Assembly (NCBI GenBank): GCA_020635795.1
Contig: JACJZD010000001.1
Span: forward strand, 1,063,001 to 1,127,000
DNA from: Flavobacteriales bacterium
GTDB taxonomy: Bacteria > Bacteroidota > Bacteroidia > Flavobacteriales_E > Vicingaceae
Reading direction: 5' to 3'
Length of the DNA stretch: 64,000 bases
How positions within the stretch are numbered: the stretch's first letter is position 1; every line of letters starts with the position of its first letter. The notes under the pieces are model-generated. The model was not told the origin of the DNA, made no database searches, and worked only from the letters and a program-made list of their open reading frames with translations. This document shows positions 19,526-27,087 of this stretch, in pieces. The position numbers and the translations under genes were made by a program.

Positions 19526-20329
19526 ATGTTGAAGAAAAGTCTTTTAGCAATTTTAGTAATTGCTTTAATAGCGTGCAGTAAAGTGCCAATTTCGGGCAGA
19601 AAACAAATGAACTTGTTGCCTGAAAGCCAGTTGATGAGTATGGCATTAACGCAATATGGTGCTTTTTTAAGTGAAAACCCGCCCATGTCGGATGAGATAG
19701 AAAATACCAAAAGGGTTAAACGAGTTGGAAACAGAATTGCAAACGCTGTGGAAAAATACTTAAAAGCAGAAGGACAATCGAGTAGAATAGCTGGATACAA
19801 ATGGGAATTTAATTTGGTAAACCAAAACGTAGTAAATGCTTGGTGTATGCCAGGTGGTAAAGTAGTGGTTTACCAAGGTATTATGCCTGTTGCCGATTCT
19901 GATGCTGGTTTAGCTGTGGTAATGGGGCACGAAATTGCACACGCTATTGCACGACACGGTAACGAACGCATGAGCCAAGGTTTAGTGGCTGCCGCAGGTG
20001 CTGCAGGTTTAGCAGTGGCTTTACGCGAAAAACCAGCAGAAACACAAGCCTTGTTTTTAGGTGCTTATGGTATTACTACTGGTGCTGGTGTATTGGCTTT
20101 TGGTAGAAACCAAGAAAGTGAAGCCGACAAATTAGGAATGGTATTTATGGCAATGGCTGGTTATGAACCTAAAGAAGCCATACCTTTTTGGGAACGTATG
20201 AAAGCCGCTTCTGGAGGAAACAGTACGCCTGAATTTTTAAGTACACACCCTAGCCACGATACACGTATAGGACGAATTACCGATTGGTTACCAACTGCCG
20301 AATCGTATTTTGTGAAGAGTGTGGATTGA
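19526..20329 (+). CDS. M48 family metalloprotease lipoprotein
   Basis: A zinc metalloprotease tethered by lipid, 267 residues long. The lipobox IALIAC gives a lipidated Cys near 17. The zinc site is HEIAH near residues 135-139, followed by ARHGNERMSQ, with a third ligand Glu in QESEADKLGM near 197. This order is that of BepA/LoiP-type periplasmic M48 proteases, which check outer-membrane protein assembly. The conserved C-terminal STHPSHDTRIGRI motif is present. It lies 15 bases downstream of clpS and may share its transcript. Confidence 0.9.
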   Translation: MLKKSLLAILVIALIACSKVPISGRKQMNLLPESQLMSMALTQYGAFLSENPPMSDEIENTKRVKRVGNRIANAVEKYLKAEGQSSRIAGYKWEFNLVNQNVVNAWCMPGGKVVVYQGIMPVADSDAGLAVVMGHEIAHAIARHGNERMSQGLVAAAGAAGLAVALREKPAETQALFLGAYGITTGAGVLAFGRNQESEADKLGMVFMAMAGYEPKEAIPFWERMKAASGGNSTPEFLSTHPSHDTRIGRITDWLPTAESYFVKSVD

Positions 20330-20342
20330 TTGAAATTGTAAT

Positions 20343-21227
20343 TTATTTTATCAATGTAATAAATTCTGATAATAGGGGAGGTAATTCATCTAGTCGGAAA
20401 TCATTAGTGTAATGGCTTAAAACACAACTAACATTTTTATTTCTTATTTTTTGGCTTATATAATATGCTATAAGTGAATTACTACCACCCATAATTATTT
20501 TTGGAGCATTAATTTTTATAATTGTTTTAATAGCAGTTGTTGGAATTCCCTCGAATAAAATGGCAACATTTTCTTCTGATTGAATACTTGAAAATGCAGC
20601 TTTTGAAGCTAAATATCTTTGAATTATTATGTCTTGCTTTGCCATTTCTTCGTTTTGAAAAATAGACCAACTTATTTGACCTCTATTGGCACACGAAATA
20701 TTATGAGGACCTTTCCAGTCGCAAATATTTCCAAGAATAATTTTTCTGCCTAAAAAATCAATAGTGTCAATTGCAGCACTATTCTTTACATATTTTGGAA
20801 TGGAATCTCCAATAAAATAATTAATAAATTGATTTTCAAGATATATATTTCTATCAAAATATGTTTGTAAAAATAAGATCTGTGTCAATTCGTATTTATA
20901 AGGTATAATATAACAAATAGTTGTTAAACTAATGTTTTTTCCAACACTCTTTTTATCAATTAATAGTTTATGTTCGATATTTATTTCAGGATTAGAGGTA
21001 GAAACTAAATTTTTAGAAAGAGAATATTTTCGTTTTATTTGAGCTATTCCTTTTTCTCCAGAGTGTATTTTATCTATTTTGTCATAGATGAAATATCTTT
21101 CTAGTTTATATTCTTCACCATATCCAAGATTAACAGCATGAGCATCTAAAAATAATGAATCAATATTTTGATTATAAACATTTTGACCAATTATTAATAG
21201 GAAAGAAATGATTAAGATGTTTTTCAT
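20343..21227 (-). CDS. Secreted protein of unknown function (294 aa)
   Basis: I do not recognise this protein. It has a signal peptide (MKNILIISFLLIIGQNVYNQ) and 270 further residues without membrane helices or motifs I can name. Two Cys residues lie close together in the middle (GNICDWKGPHNISCANRG), suggesting a disulfide in the periplasm. It is strongly Ile-, Lys- and Asn-rich and appears more AT-rich than its neighbours, which may hint at a less conserved, accessory gene. It follows the aminotransferase gene on the same strand by 32 bases. Confidence 0.6.
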   Translation of the reverse strand: MKNILIISFLLIIGQNVYNQNIDSLFLDAHAVNLGYGEEYKLERYFIYDKIDKIHSGEKGIAQIKRKYSLSKNLVSTSNPEINIEHKLLIDKKSVGKNISLTTICYIIPYKYELTQILFLQTYFDRNIYLENQFINYFIGDSIPKYVKNSAAIDTIDFLGRKIILGNICDWKGPHNISCANRGQISWSIFQNEEMAKQDIIIQRYLASKAAFSSIQSEENVAILFEGIPTTAIKTIIKINAPKIIMGGSNSLIAYYISQKIRNKNVSCVLSHYTNDFRLDELPPLLSEFITLIK

Positions 21228-21259
21228 ATTGTGCTAGCTATTTGTAAGTTAATAATTTT

Positions 21260-22444
21260 CTAAGACTCAATACTATCCAATATCACTTCACATGCCATTT
21301 TAATTTCTTCTTCGGTAATAATTAATGGTGGTGCTATTCGTAACGATTTATCGTTAAACAAAAACCAATCGGTTAACACCCCATTTTCTATACAGGCATC
21401 AATAATGGCTTTATTGGTTTCAAAACTATCAAACTCTACCGCTATTAATAAACCAAAAGAACGTATTGCTTTAATTTTTGGGTGCTTCAACAAATCTTTA
21501 AACAACTGTTCTTTTTGCGGTACAGTGCTTATTAAATTCTTTTGAGTTAGTAAAGTTTGTAAATTGGCGTAAGCCGCAGCACAACTTACTGGGTGCCCAC
21601 CAAAAGTGGTAATGTGCCCTAAAATGGGATTGGTTTTTAAGCTGCCCATAATCTCGTTCGAGGCTATAAATGCTCCAATAGGAAAACCTCCACCCATAGC
21701 TTTGGCTAGGGTTAAAATATCAGGAGTTACTCCAAAATGTTCAAAAGCAAAGAGTTTACCCGTACGTCCAAAACCGGTTTGTATTTCGTCAAAAATTAAT
21801 AAAGCACCTGTTTCGGTACATTTATCTCGTAATTTTTTTAAAAAGTTATTGGTTGGTGCCACAACTCCAGCTTCTCCCATTATAGGTTCAACAATTACAC
21901 AAGCCGTTTTGGTGCTTATTTGTGCTAAATCTGTTTCGTTGTTAAATTCCAGTTGAGTAATGTTGGGCAATAAAGGTTCAAACGGTTTTTTAAAATCGTC
22001 GCTACCAATAATGCTCAAACAACCTTGTGTGCTGCCGTGGTAAGCATTTTTAAAACTGATGATTTGTTGTCTTCCCGTATATCGTTTAGCTAATTTCATG
22101 GCGCCTTCGTTGGCTTCACTACCCGAATTAACTAGGTAGCACGAGTTTAAGGTGTTTGGTAAATTGTCTGCCAAAAGCGTAGCCAATTTTACTTGTGGCG
22201 ATTGTACAAACTCGCCATACACCATTAAATAGGTATATTTTTCGAGTTGTTCTTTAACGGCGTTAATTACGTTGGGGTGGCGGTGTCCCAAATTACTTAC
22301 CGAAATACCAGAAATTAAATCGAGGTATTTTTTACCATCAACATCCGTCATATACATGCCTTCGGCTTGCTCAATTTCTAAACTTAATGGAAAATCGCTG
22401 GTTTGTGCAACATGTTCGAGAAATAAGGAGCGTTGAGTTGGCAT
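21260..22444 (-). CDS. Class III PLP-dependent aminotransferase
   Basis: A 394-residue fold-type I aminotransferase of the acetylornithine/ornithine/4-aminobutyrate group; cytoplasmic. Visible motifs are the GSEANEGAMKLAKRYTGR phosphate-binding region, LLIFDEIQTGFGRTGKLFAF with the cofactor Asp, LAKAMGGGFPIGAF with the Schiff-base Lys, and HITTFGGHPVSCAAA. The substrate cannot be fixed from the motifs. No arginine-biosynthesis genes are adjacent, so a catabolic role is as likely as ArgD. I start at the ATG at 22444 because it gives the usual MPTQRSLFLEHVAQTSD start; an extension to 22492 would run into a dispersed repeat. Confidence 0.85.
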   Translation of the reverse strand: MPTQRSLFLEHVAQTSDFPLSLEIEQAEGMYMTDVDGKKYLDLISGISVSNLGHRHPNVINAVKEQLEKYTYLMVYGEFVQSPQVKLATLLADNLPNTLNSCYLVNSGSEANEGAMKLAKRYTGRQQIISFKNAYHGSTQGCLSIIGSDDFKKPFEPLLPNITQLEFNNETDLAQISTKTACVIVEPIMGEAGVVAPTNNFLKKLRDKCTETGALLIFDEIQTGFGRTGKLFAFEHFGVTPDILTLAKAMGGGFPIGAFIASNEIMGSLKTNPILGHITTFGGHPVSCAAAYANLQTLLTQKNLISTVPQKEQLFKDLLKHPKIKAIRSFGLLIAVEFDSFETNKAIIDACIENGVLTDWFLFNDKSLRIAPPLIITEEEIKMACEVILDSIES

Positions 22445-22461
22445 GTTTATATTATAAAATT

Positions 22462-22579
22462 GGAACGCAGACTTGCCAAGCGGCAAGTACACCGATTTTT
22501 TATGATTAACACAGATAAACTTGCTTGAGGCAAGAAAATATCTTCTTTTATCATATTTATCAGTGTCATCAGCGTTCTA
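22462..22579. repeat. Probable dispersed intergenic repeat, type A
   Basis: An intergenic element between the aminotransferase start and the monooxygenase stop. It has imperfect ends GGAACGC and GCGTTCT in inverted orientation, an internal perfect hairpin ACTTGCC-AAGC-GGCAAGT, and ACACAGATAAA answered by TTTATCAGTGT. No open frame is inside. Its right end overlaps the monooxygenase stop codon. This looks like a small non-coding repeat present in many copies in such genomes. Confidence 0.5.
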
Positions 22580-22873
22580 TGGGTTTACGTTGTAAATACT
22601 GTCTACACTCCAAGCTTCGGCATCGGCACTAAACAATGGTTTTGTTTTTGCCCAAACGCCTTTAAACAAATCAGAAACTCTATACTTTTCCAAGTATTCT
22701 TCCGATTTCCAGTAGCTGTAAGTAAAAAATATGTTCGGATTGTTTTTATCGCGGAGTAATTCTAGGTGTTCTACACCTTCAAAATTTCTAATGTGGGTTT
22801 TATTCTCATTAAAATTCTCCAAAAAAGCATCAACGTTTTCAGGAGCAAAAGTCATCTTAACAATTCTAATCAT
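22577..22873 (-). CDS. Antibiotic biosynthesis monooxygenase (ABM) family protein
   Basis: A 98-residue dimeric alpha-beta barrel (ferredoxin-like) protein of the ABM family. It begins MIRIVKMTF and contains the family pattern VEHLELLRDKNNPNIFFTYSYWKSEEYLEKYR. Members include quinone monooxygenases and small haem- or aldehyde-handling proteins, so the substrate is open. Its ATG at 22873 lies inside the last codons of the SAM hydroxide adenosyltransferase gene (8-base overlap), pointing to translational coupling. An in-frame ATG three codons upstream is the alternative start. Confidence 0.75.
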   Translation of the reverse strand: MIRIVKMTFAPENVDAFLENFNENKTHIRNFEGVEHLELLRDKNNPNIFFTYSYWKSEEYLEKYRVSDLFKGVWAKTKPLFSADAEAWSVDSIYNVNP

Positions 22874-23648
22874 AAAACTCAATACGTATTAAATCGCTTT
22901 CTTTTACACCAAATAATTTGCTTGCGTTTCCTTTGTTTACAGCAATTTCAATAAAACCTGTTGAACTAAACATGGCAACTTTTTCACCATCAGGAACGGT
23001 ATTGTAAGCATTGGTTATTTCAGAAATTTCGTAGTTAGCGTTTCGTAAATAAATAACAAATTTTCTGCCTCTACCAAATGTTCTAAACATCTGCTCAGAA
23101 ATGTTGCTCAATAAATTTCCGTAATGATCGATATAACTAACCATGCCTCGAATAGAGTTGTTTTCAGATATGGCTCTAAATAAGGATTTGGTTTCAATAG
23201 TTTCTTTTGCTTTTCCAATCAACTCAAGCGTTCCTCCACGAGCAATGTGGCAAGCAGCTTTTACAAACACATCTCTGGTAGGAAATGTAACATTGTCGGT
23301 TTCCTGACTAATGTTCAGTTCTACAATTTTTTCGGGTACTTTATCAAAAATCAACGAAAATATTCCGTTGTCGGCTCCAATAAAGTAATGACCATTTTCA
23401 AAAATAGCCACGTGAGGAATATCCAAATCAGTTTCTGAGTTTACTCCAATAATGTGAATAGTACCAGCAGGAAAATCTCTGTAACAGTTTCTTACCACCA
23501 ATGATGCTTTCGACATATCGAAAGGAGGTATTTCGTGGGTTATATCAACAATAGTTACATCGGGATTTTGGCTTAAAATGGCACCTTTAATAGAGGCAAC
23601 ATAATAATCCTTTAATCCTAAATCTGATGTAAGTGTAATTATTGGCAT
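22866..23648 (-). CDS. SAM hydroxide adenosyltransferase (DUF62 family)
   Basis: A 260-residue cytoplasmic enzyme of the family that splits S-adenosylmethionine with water to adenosine and methionine; related chlorinase/fluorinase enzymes use halide. Diagnostic features are the N-terminal ITLTSDLGLKDYYVASIKG with the catalytic Asp, VTIVDITHEIPPFD, FIGADNGIFSLIF, and YIDHYGNLLSNI near 190-201. It lacks the extended loop of fluorinases as far as I can judge, so the hydrolase role is favoured. It is the first gene of a minus-strand pair with the ABM protein and is divergent from phoH. Confidence 0.88.
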   Translation of the reverse strand: MPIITLTSDLGLKDYYVASIKGAILSQNPDVTIVDITHEIPPFDMSKASLVVRNCYRDFPAGTIHIIGVNSETDLDIPHVAIFENGHYFIGADNGIFSLIFDKVPEKIVELNISQETDNVTFPTRDVFVKAACHIARGGTLELIGKAKETIETKSLFRAISENNSIRGMVSYIDHYGNLLSNISEQMFRTFGRGRKFVIYLRNANYEISEITNAYNTVPDGEKVAMFSSTGFIEIAVNKGNASKLFGVKESDLIRIEFYD

Positions 23649-23757
23649 TTTTTATTGTTGATAATTAATTAACAGTAAATATCATCTTTTTAAAACTAAA
23701 TTTTGATATTTAACGTATCATAATATAATCCAAAGTTATCAATTAAAATAATATCAT

Positions 23758-24705
23758 TTGAACGAAAAAATCATAGAAATTTCAGGGGTAAACCCCGTTG
23801 AACTTTTAGGAGTTAACGAAGCCAAATTAAGTTTGATAAAAAAATATTTTCCAAAACTTAAAGTAATATCGCGAGGTGGAACGCTAAAAGCAATAGGAGA
23901 GGAGGGAGAGGTTAACTTGTTTCAACAAAAAATTGCTTTAATGATTGAACACTTATTAAAGTACAAACAATTAACAGAAAATAATATTGAACGCCTTATG
24001 GATGAGCCAGCAGAAGGAGAAAGCAATACTTTGAAACTCGACGATGACGTGTTGGTTTTTGGTAACGCAGGTTTAATTGTTAAAGCCAAAACTGCCAATC
24101 AACGCAAGTTGGTTGAGTTGAGCGAAAAAAATGATATGGTTTTTGCAGTTGGTCCTGCTGGTACAGGTAAATCATACACAGCAGTTGCATTAGCGGTGAG
24201 AGCATTAAAAAATAAAGAAGTTCGTAGAATTATTTTAACTCGTCCGGCAGTAGAGGCTGGTGAGCATTTGGGTTTTTTACCTGGCGATTTAAAAGAAAAG
24301 CTCGATCCATATTTACAGCCTTTGTACGATGCTTTAAGAGATATGATTCCTGCAGAAAAACTAAAAGAAATGATGGAAGATGGAACCATACAAATTGCAC
24401 CATTGGCTTTTATGCGAGGTAGAACTTTAGATAAAGCATTTGTAATATTGGATGAGGCTCAAAATACGACTAAAAGCCAATTTAAAATGTTTTTAACTCG
24501 TATGGGTAGAAGTGCTAAATTTATCATTAATGGTGACGAAACCCAGATTGATTTACCAAGAAACCAACAGTCAGGCTTAACTCAAGCCATTAAAATATTG
24601 GGTAATGTTAAAGGAATAGGTTTTGTTACGTTTGATGAGAAAGACGTTATTAGACACGATTTGGTTAAAAAAATTATTCTGGCATATAAAGATGAAAATG
24701 AATAG
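23758..24705 (+). CDS. phoH: PhoH family ATPase
   Basis: A 315-residue P-loop ATPase of the PhoH/YbeZ family, linked in other bacteria to RNA metabolism and ribosome maturation. The N-terminal about 100 residues form a KH-like region. Walker A is GPAGTGKS near residues 132-139, and Walker B is AFVILDEAQNTT. The start codon is TTG, giving LNEKIIEISG in the codon sense; no ATG lies nearby and the N-terminus matches family members. A dispersed repeat follows two bases after the stop. The usual partner YbeY is not in the window. Confidence 0.9.
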   Translation: MNEKIIEISGVNPVELLGVNEAKLSLIKKYFPKLKVISRGGTLKAIGEEGEVNLFQQKIALMIEHLLKYKQLTENNIERLMDEPAEGESNTLKLDDDVLVFGNAGLIVKAKTANQRKLVELSEKNDMVFAVGPAGTGKSYTAVALAVRALKNKEVRRIILTRPAVEAGEHLGFLPGDLKEKLDPYLQPLYDALRDMIPAEKLKEMMEDGTIQIAPLAFMRGRTLDKAFVILDEAQNTTKSQFKMFLTRMGRSAKFIINGDETQIDLPRNQQSGLTQAIKILGNVKGIGFVTFDEKDVIRHDLVKKIILAYKDENE

Positions 24706-24706
24706 A

Positions 24707-24773
24707 CGTCATTGTGGGATTGACCCGCAATCCCAATATAATATATAGATTATGGGTCAAGCCCGTAATGACG
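24707..24773. repeat. Dispersed inverted repeat, type B
   Basis: Twenty-base arms at 24707-24726 (CGTCATTGTGGGATTGACCC) and 24754-24773 are imperfect inverted copies with three mismatches. A second small palindrome GGGATTG-ACC-CGCAATCCC sits in the left part. It is GC-rich in an AT-rich gap between phoH and the STAS gene. It could also act as a phoH terminator, but no T run follows. Confidence 0.6.
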
Positions 24774-24802
24774 AACTAAATTTGTATTCAACAAATTTGT
24801 GG

Positions 24803-24833
24803 TTTGAAAATATGATTACTTTTTATACATTTG
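24803..24833 (+). promoter_or_regulatory. Promoter of the STAS-rnz operon
   Basis: TTTG at 24803-24806 and TACATTTG at 24826-24833 with exactly 19 bases between them: a perfect match to the Bacteroidota housekeeping promoter. The start codon follows at 24856. Confidence 0.85.
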
Positions 24834-24855
24834 TTAGGTAATCAAAATTCTAATC

Positions 24856-25245
24856 ATGAGTCTTACTTCAAAAAAATACGATAACTATTCGCTTGTTACT
24901 GTTTCTACTGAGAAATTAGATTCTATTCTTGCTCCTGATTTAAAAGCAGAATTTGTACTCCTTAATAAAAACGGTGATAAAAACATTTTGTTGGATTTAA
25001 GTGCAGTGAAGTATTGCGATTCGTCAGGATTGAGTGCTTTATTAATTGGTAATAGAGTTTGTACTGAATCAAATGGTTCTTTTATTGTATGTGGAGTACA
25101 ACCCATGGTAGAAAAGTTACTTAAAATTTCTCAATTGGATGGTATTTTAACCATTACGCCAACTTTACCAGAGGCTATCGACTTTTTATTTATGGAGGAA
25201 CTTGAACGCGATTTGGGTTCAGAAGATTTTGATGACGAAGTTTAG
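24856..25245 (+). CDS. STAS-domain protein (anti-sigma factor antagonist type)
   Basis: A 129-residue single STAS domain like SpoIIAA/RsbV. The family signature LLDLSAVKYCDSSGLSALL is at about 47-65 and includes the Ser that anti-sigma kinases phosphorylate. The C-terminus is an acidic tail (ELERDLGSEDFDDEV) that overlaps the RNase Z start. No anti-sigma kinase or phosphatase gene is adjacent, so the partner is unknown. It is the first gene of a two-gene transcript with rnz. Confidence 0.85.
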   Translation: MSLTSKKYDNYSLVTVSTEKLDSILAPDLKAEFVLLNKNGDKNILLDLSAVKYCDSSGLSALLIGNRVCTESNGSFIVCGVQPMVEKLLKISQLDGILTITPTLPEAIDFLFMEELERDLGSEDFDDEV

Positions 25246-26155
25246 TGTTTTGATATTAGGAAGCGCTTCTGCTTCACCTACCTTATCTCGTAATCCTAGC
25301 GCACAACTTATTAATATTAATGAGCAATATTATTTAGTTGATTGTGGAGAGGGTACACAGAGCAGATTACGAGAACACAAAATAAAATTTCAACGCTTAC
25401 ACCACATTTTTATTAGTCATTTACATGGCGACCATTATTTAGGTTTACTGGGATTGCTTCAAACCATGCATTTGTTGGGTAGAACATTACCTTTAAATGT
25501 ATATGGACCCAAACAACTCAAAGAGATTATTGATATGAATTTATCATACTCGCACAGTTATTTAAAATATCCTTTAATTTTTCATGAAACGCACACCAAT
25601 GGTTCAGAGGTATTGTTTGAAGATGAACACGTCACTATTTCTACTATTGTGTTAGAGCACCGAATTCCGTGTACAGGTTTTTTGTTTAAAGAAAAGATAA
25701 AGCCTAGAACAATAAATATTGAAGAAGTTAGAAAACATGCTATACCTAAATATGCCTTAAATAAGTTGAAAATGGGTGTAGATTACCATTTTCCAGAAGG
25801 TAAAAAGGTGATTAAAAATGAGGTGTTAACTTTTAGCCCGGAGCCATCTTATAGCTATGCTTACTGTTCAGATACCAAATACAATGAACAAATTATACCA
25901 ATAATAAAGGATGTTGATGTCCTTTATCACGAAGCAACTTTTTTGGAGCGTGAATCCGCTAGGGCAGAGGCCACGTGCCATAGTACAGCTAAACAAGCAG
26001 CCGAAATTGCAGCTAAGGCAAATGCTAAGTTGTTGATTATCGGTCACTTCTCTAATCGTTATAAGGACTTAACCCTGCTATTAGAGGAGTCGAAGGTTGT
26101 TTTCCCAAACACAGTGTTGGGATTAGAAAACCTTACTTTTGAAGTAGCTAGGTAG
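25232..26155 (+). CDS. rnz: Ribonuclease Z
   Basis: A metallo-beta-lactamase-fold endonuclease that trims the 3' end of tRNA precursors; cytoplasmic. The 307-residue protein has the zinc motif SHLHGDHYLGLLGLL near residues 60-75, the exosite-region pattern around ISTIVLEHRIPCTGF, SDTKYNE with a metal-bridging Asp, LYHEATF, CHSTAKQAA and LLIIGHFSNRYKD. I chose the ATG at 25232, overlapping the STAS stop by 14 bases, because the longer frame from 25202 adds ten residues not expected of the family. Neither window tRNA carries an encoded CCA, consistent with RNase Z-dependent processing. Confidence 0.93.
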   Translation: MTKFSVLILGSASASPTLSRNPSAQLININEQYYLVDCGEGTQSRLREHKIKFQRLHHIFISHLHGDHYLGLLGLLQTMHLLGRTLPLNVYGPKQLKEIIDMNLSYSHSYLKYPLIFHETHTNGSEVLFEDEHVTISTIVLEHRIPCTGFLFKEKIKPRTINIEEVRKHAIPKYALNKLKMGVDYHFPEGKKVIKNEVLTFSPEPSYSYAYCSDTKYNEQIIPIIKDVDVLYHEATFLERESARAEATCHSTAKQAAEIAAKANAKLLIIGHFSNRYKDLTLLLEESKVVFPNTVLGLENLTFEVAR

Positions 26156-26271
26156 TAGTAAAATCAATGTTGATAGCTTGTTAATAACTATTGAACCCTT
26201 ATGTACATTGACTTTGTAAAACTCCTATATTTGATTTGATAACATTATTAATAACTTAAATTTTTTAAATC

Positions 26272-26544
26272 ATGAACAAAGGTGAATTAATTGATGCAAT
26301 GGCTAAAGAAGCTGGATTAACTAAAGCTGACGCTGGAAACGCTTTAAACGCATTCGTAGGTGCAGTATCTAAATCATTAAAAAAAGGTGATTCAGTACAG
26401 TTAATCGGATTTGGTACTTTCTCAATCTCTAAAAGAGCTGCAAGAACTGGTAGAAACCCACAAACTGGAAAAGAAATCAAAATTGCTGCTAAAAAAGTTG
26501 CTAAGTTTAAAGCTGGTAAAGCTTTAGCTGATGTTGTAAAATAA
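26272..26544 (+). CDS. HU family nucleoid protein (first copy)
   Basis: A 90-residue DNA-binding and DNA-bending protein. It begins MNKGELIDAMAKEAGLTK and has GFGTFSISKRAARTGRNPQTGKEI, the beta-arm motif that wraps the minor groove. A close paralogue lies at 37694-37966 on the opposite strand. A TATATTTG at 26226-26233 could be its -7 box, although I see no matching TTTG at the usual spacing. A terminator follows at 26562. Confidence 0.95.
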   Translation: MNKGELIDAMAKEAGLTKADAGNALNAFVGAVSKSLKKGDSVQLIGFGTFSISKRAARTGRNPQTGKEIKIAAKKVAKFKAGKALADVVK

Positions 26545-26561
26545 TTTTACACCAACAAAAT

Positions 26562-26592
26562 AAAAAGCCTCGCAATTCGCGGGGCTTTTTTG
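26562..26592 (+). terminator. Terminator of the first HU gene
   Basis: AAAAAGCCTCGC pairs with GCGGGGCTTTTT (one T-G pair), followed by a T run. Confidence 0.85.
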
Positions 26593-26620
26593 TTTTATAA
26601 TGTAGCGAGATAAATCCGTT

Positions 26621-26992
26621 TTAGGTTTTTTCGGTACGTAAAATCTTTTCCATTTTGCGCCCTTTGGCTAATTCATCAACTAGTTTGTCTAAAAACCGAG
26701 TTTGTTGCGTAATTGGATTTGTTATTTCTTCTATTCGATAACCACATATTACACCTGTAATCAGTCTAGCATTTTTATTTAAGTTAGCTTCTTTAAAAAA
26801 CTGCTGAAAGGATACTTTTTCTTCAATGAGTTTCTTCAACTTAGTTTCATCATATCCAGTTAACCATTCAATTACTTGATGTAGTTCTGCAGTCGTTCTA
26901 CCTTTCTTTTCAACTTTGGTAACGTAGTGTGGGTATACCGATGCAAAGGTCATTTTTGCAATTCGTTCATCGTGTTCAGGTGTTGTTTTCAT
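26621..26992 (-). CDS. DUF2200 family protein
   Basis: A 123-residue soluble protein with the full pattern of the DUF2200 family: ERIAKMTFASVYPHYVTKVEKKGRT near the N-terminus, ELHQVIEWLTGYDE, and CGYRIEEITNPITQQTRFLDKLVDELAKGR near the C-terminus. The biochemical role of this family is not known to me. It stands alone on the minus strand between the HU terminator and the pckA terminator. Confidence 0.85.
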   Translation of the reverse strand: MKTTPEHDERIAKMTFASVYPHYVTKVEKKGRTTAELHQVIEWLTGYDETKLKKLIEEKVSFQQFFKEANLNKNARLITGVICGYRIEEITNPITQQTRFLDKLVDELAKGRKMEKILRTEKT

Positions 26993-27041
26993 CTTTTTTC
27001 AACTTACTTGTACAATGTATTTACCTAAATATAATAAATAA

Positions 27042-27071
27042 AAAAGAGCCTTGATTAATCAAGACTCTTTT
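27042..27071. terminator. Terminator downstream of pckA
   Basis: AAAAGAG then CTTGATT pairs with AATCAAG then CTCTTTT with one internal mismatch; A and T runs on the two sides. It closes the minus-strand pckA gene. Confidence 0.8.
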
Positions 27072-27087
27072 ATGTATTACAAATAAA

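Noticed and set aside
21606..21956. A 116-codon plus-strand open frame inside the aminotransferase gene
   Set aside because: Antisense shadow of a strongly conserved PLP enzyme.
22462..24773. Treating the type A and B repeats as insertion sequences
   Set aside because: No transposase, no open frame and no clear target-site duplication; they are better described as small non-coding repeats.
25202..25231. A longer start for RNase Z
   Set aside because: The extension adds ten residues not expected in the family, and the ATG at 25232 gives the usual beginning.
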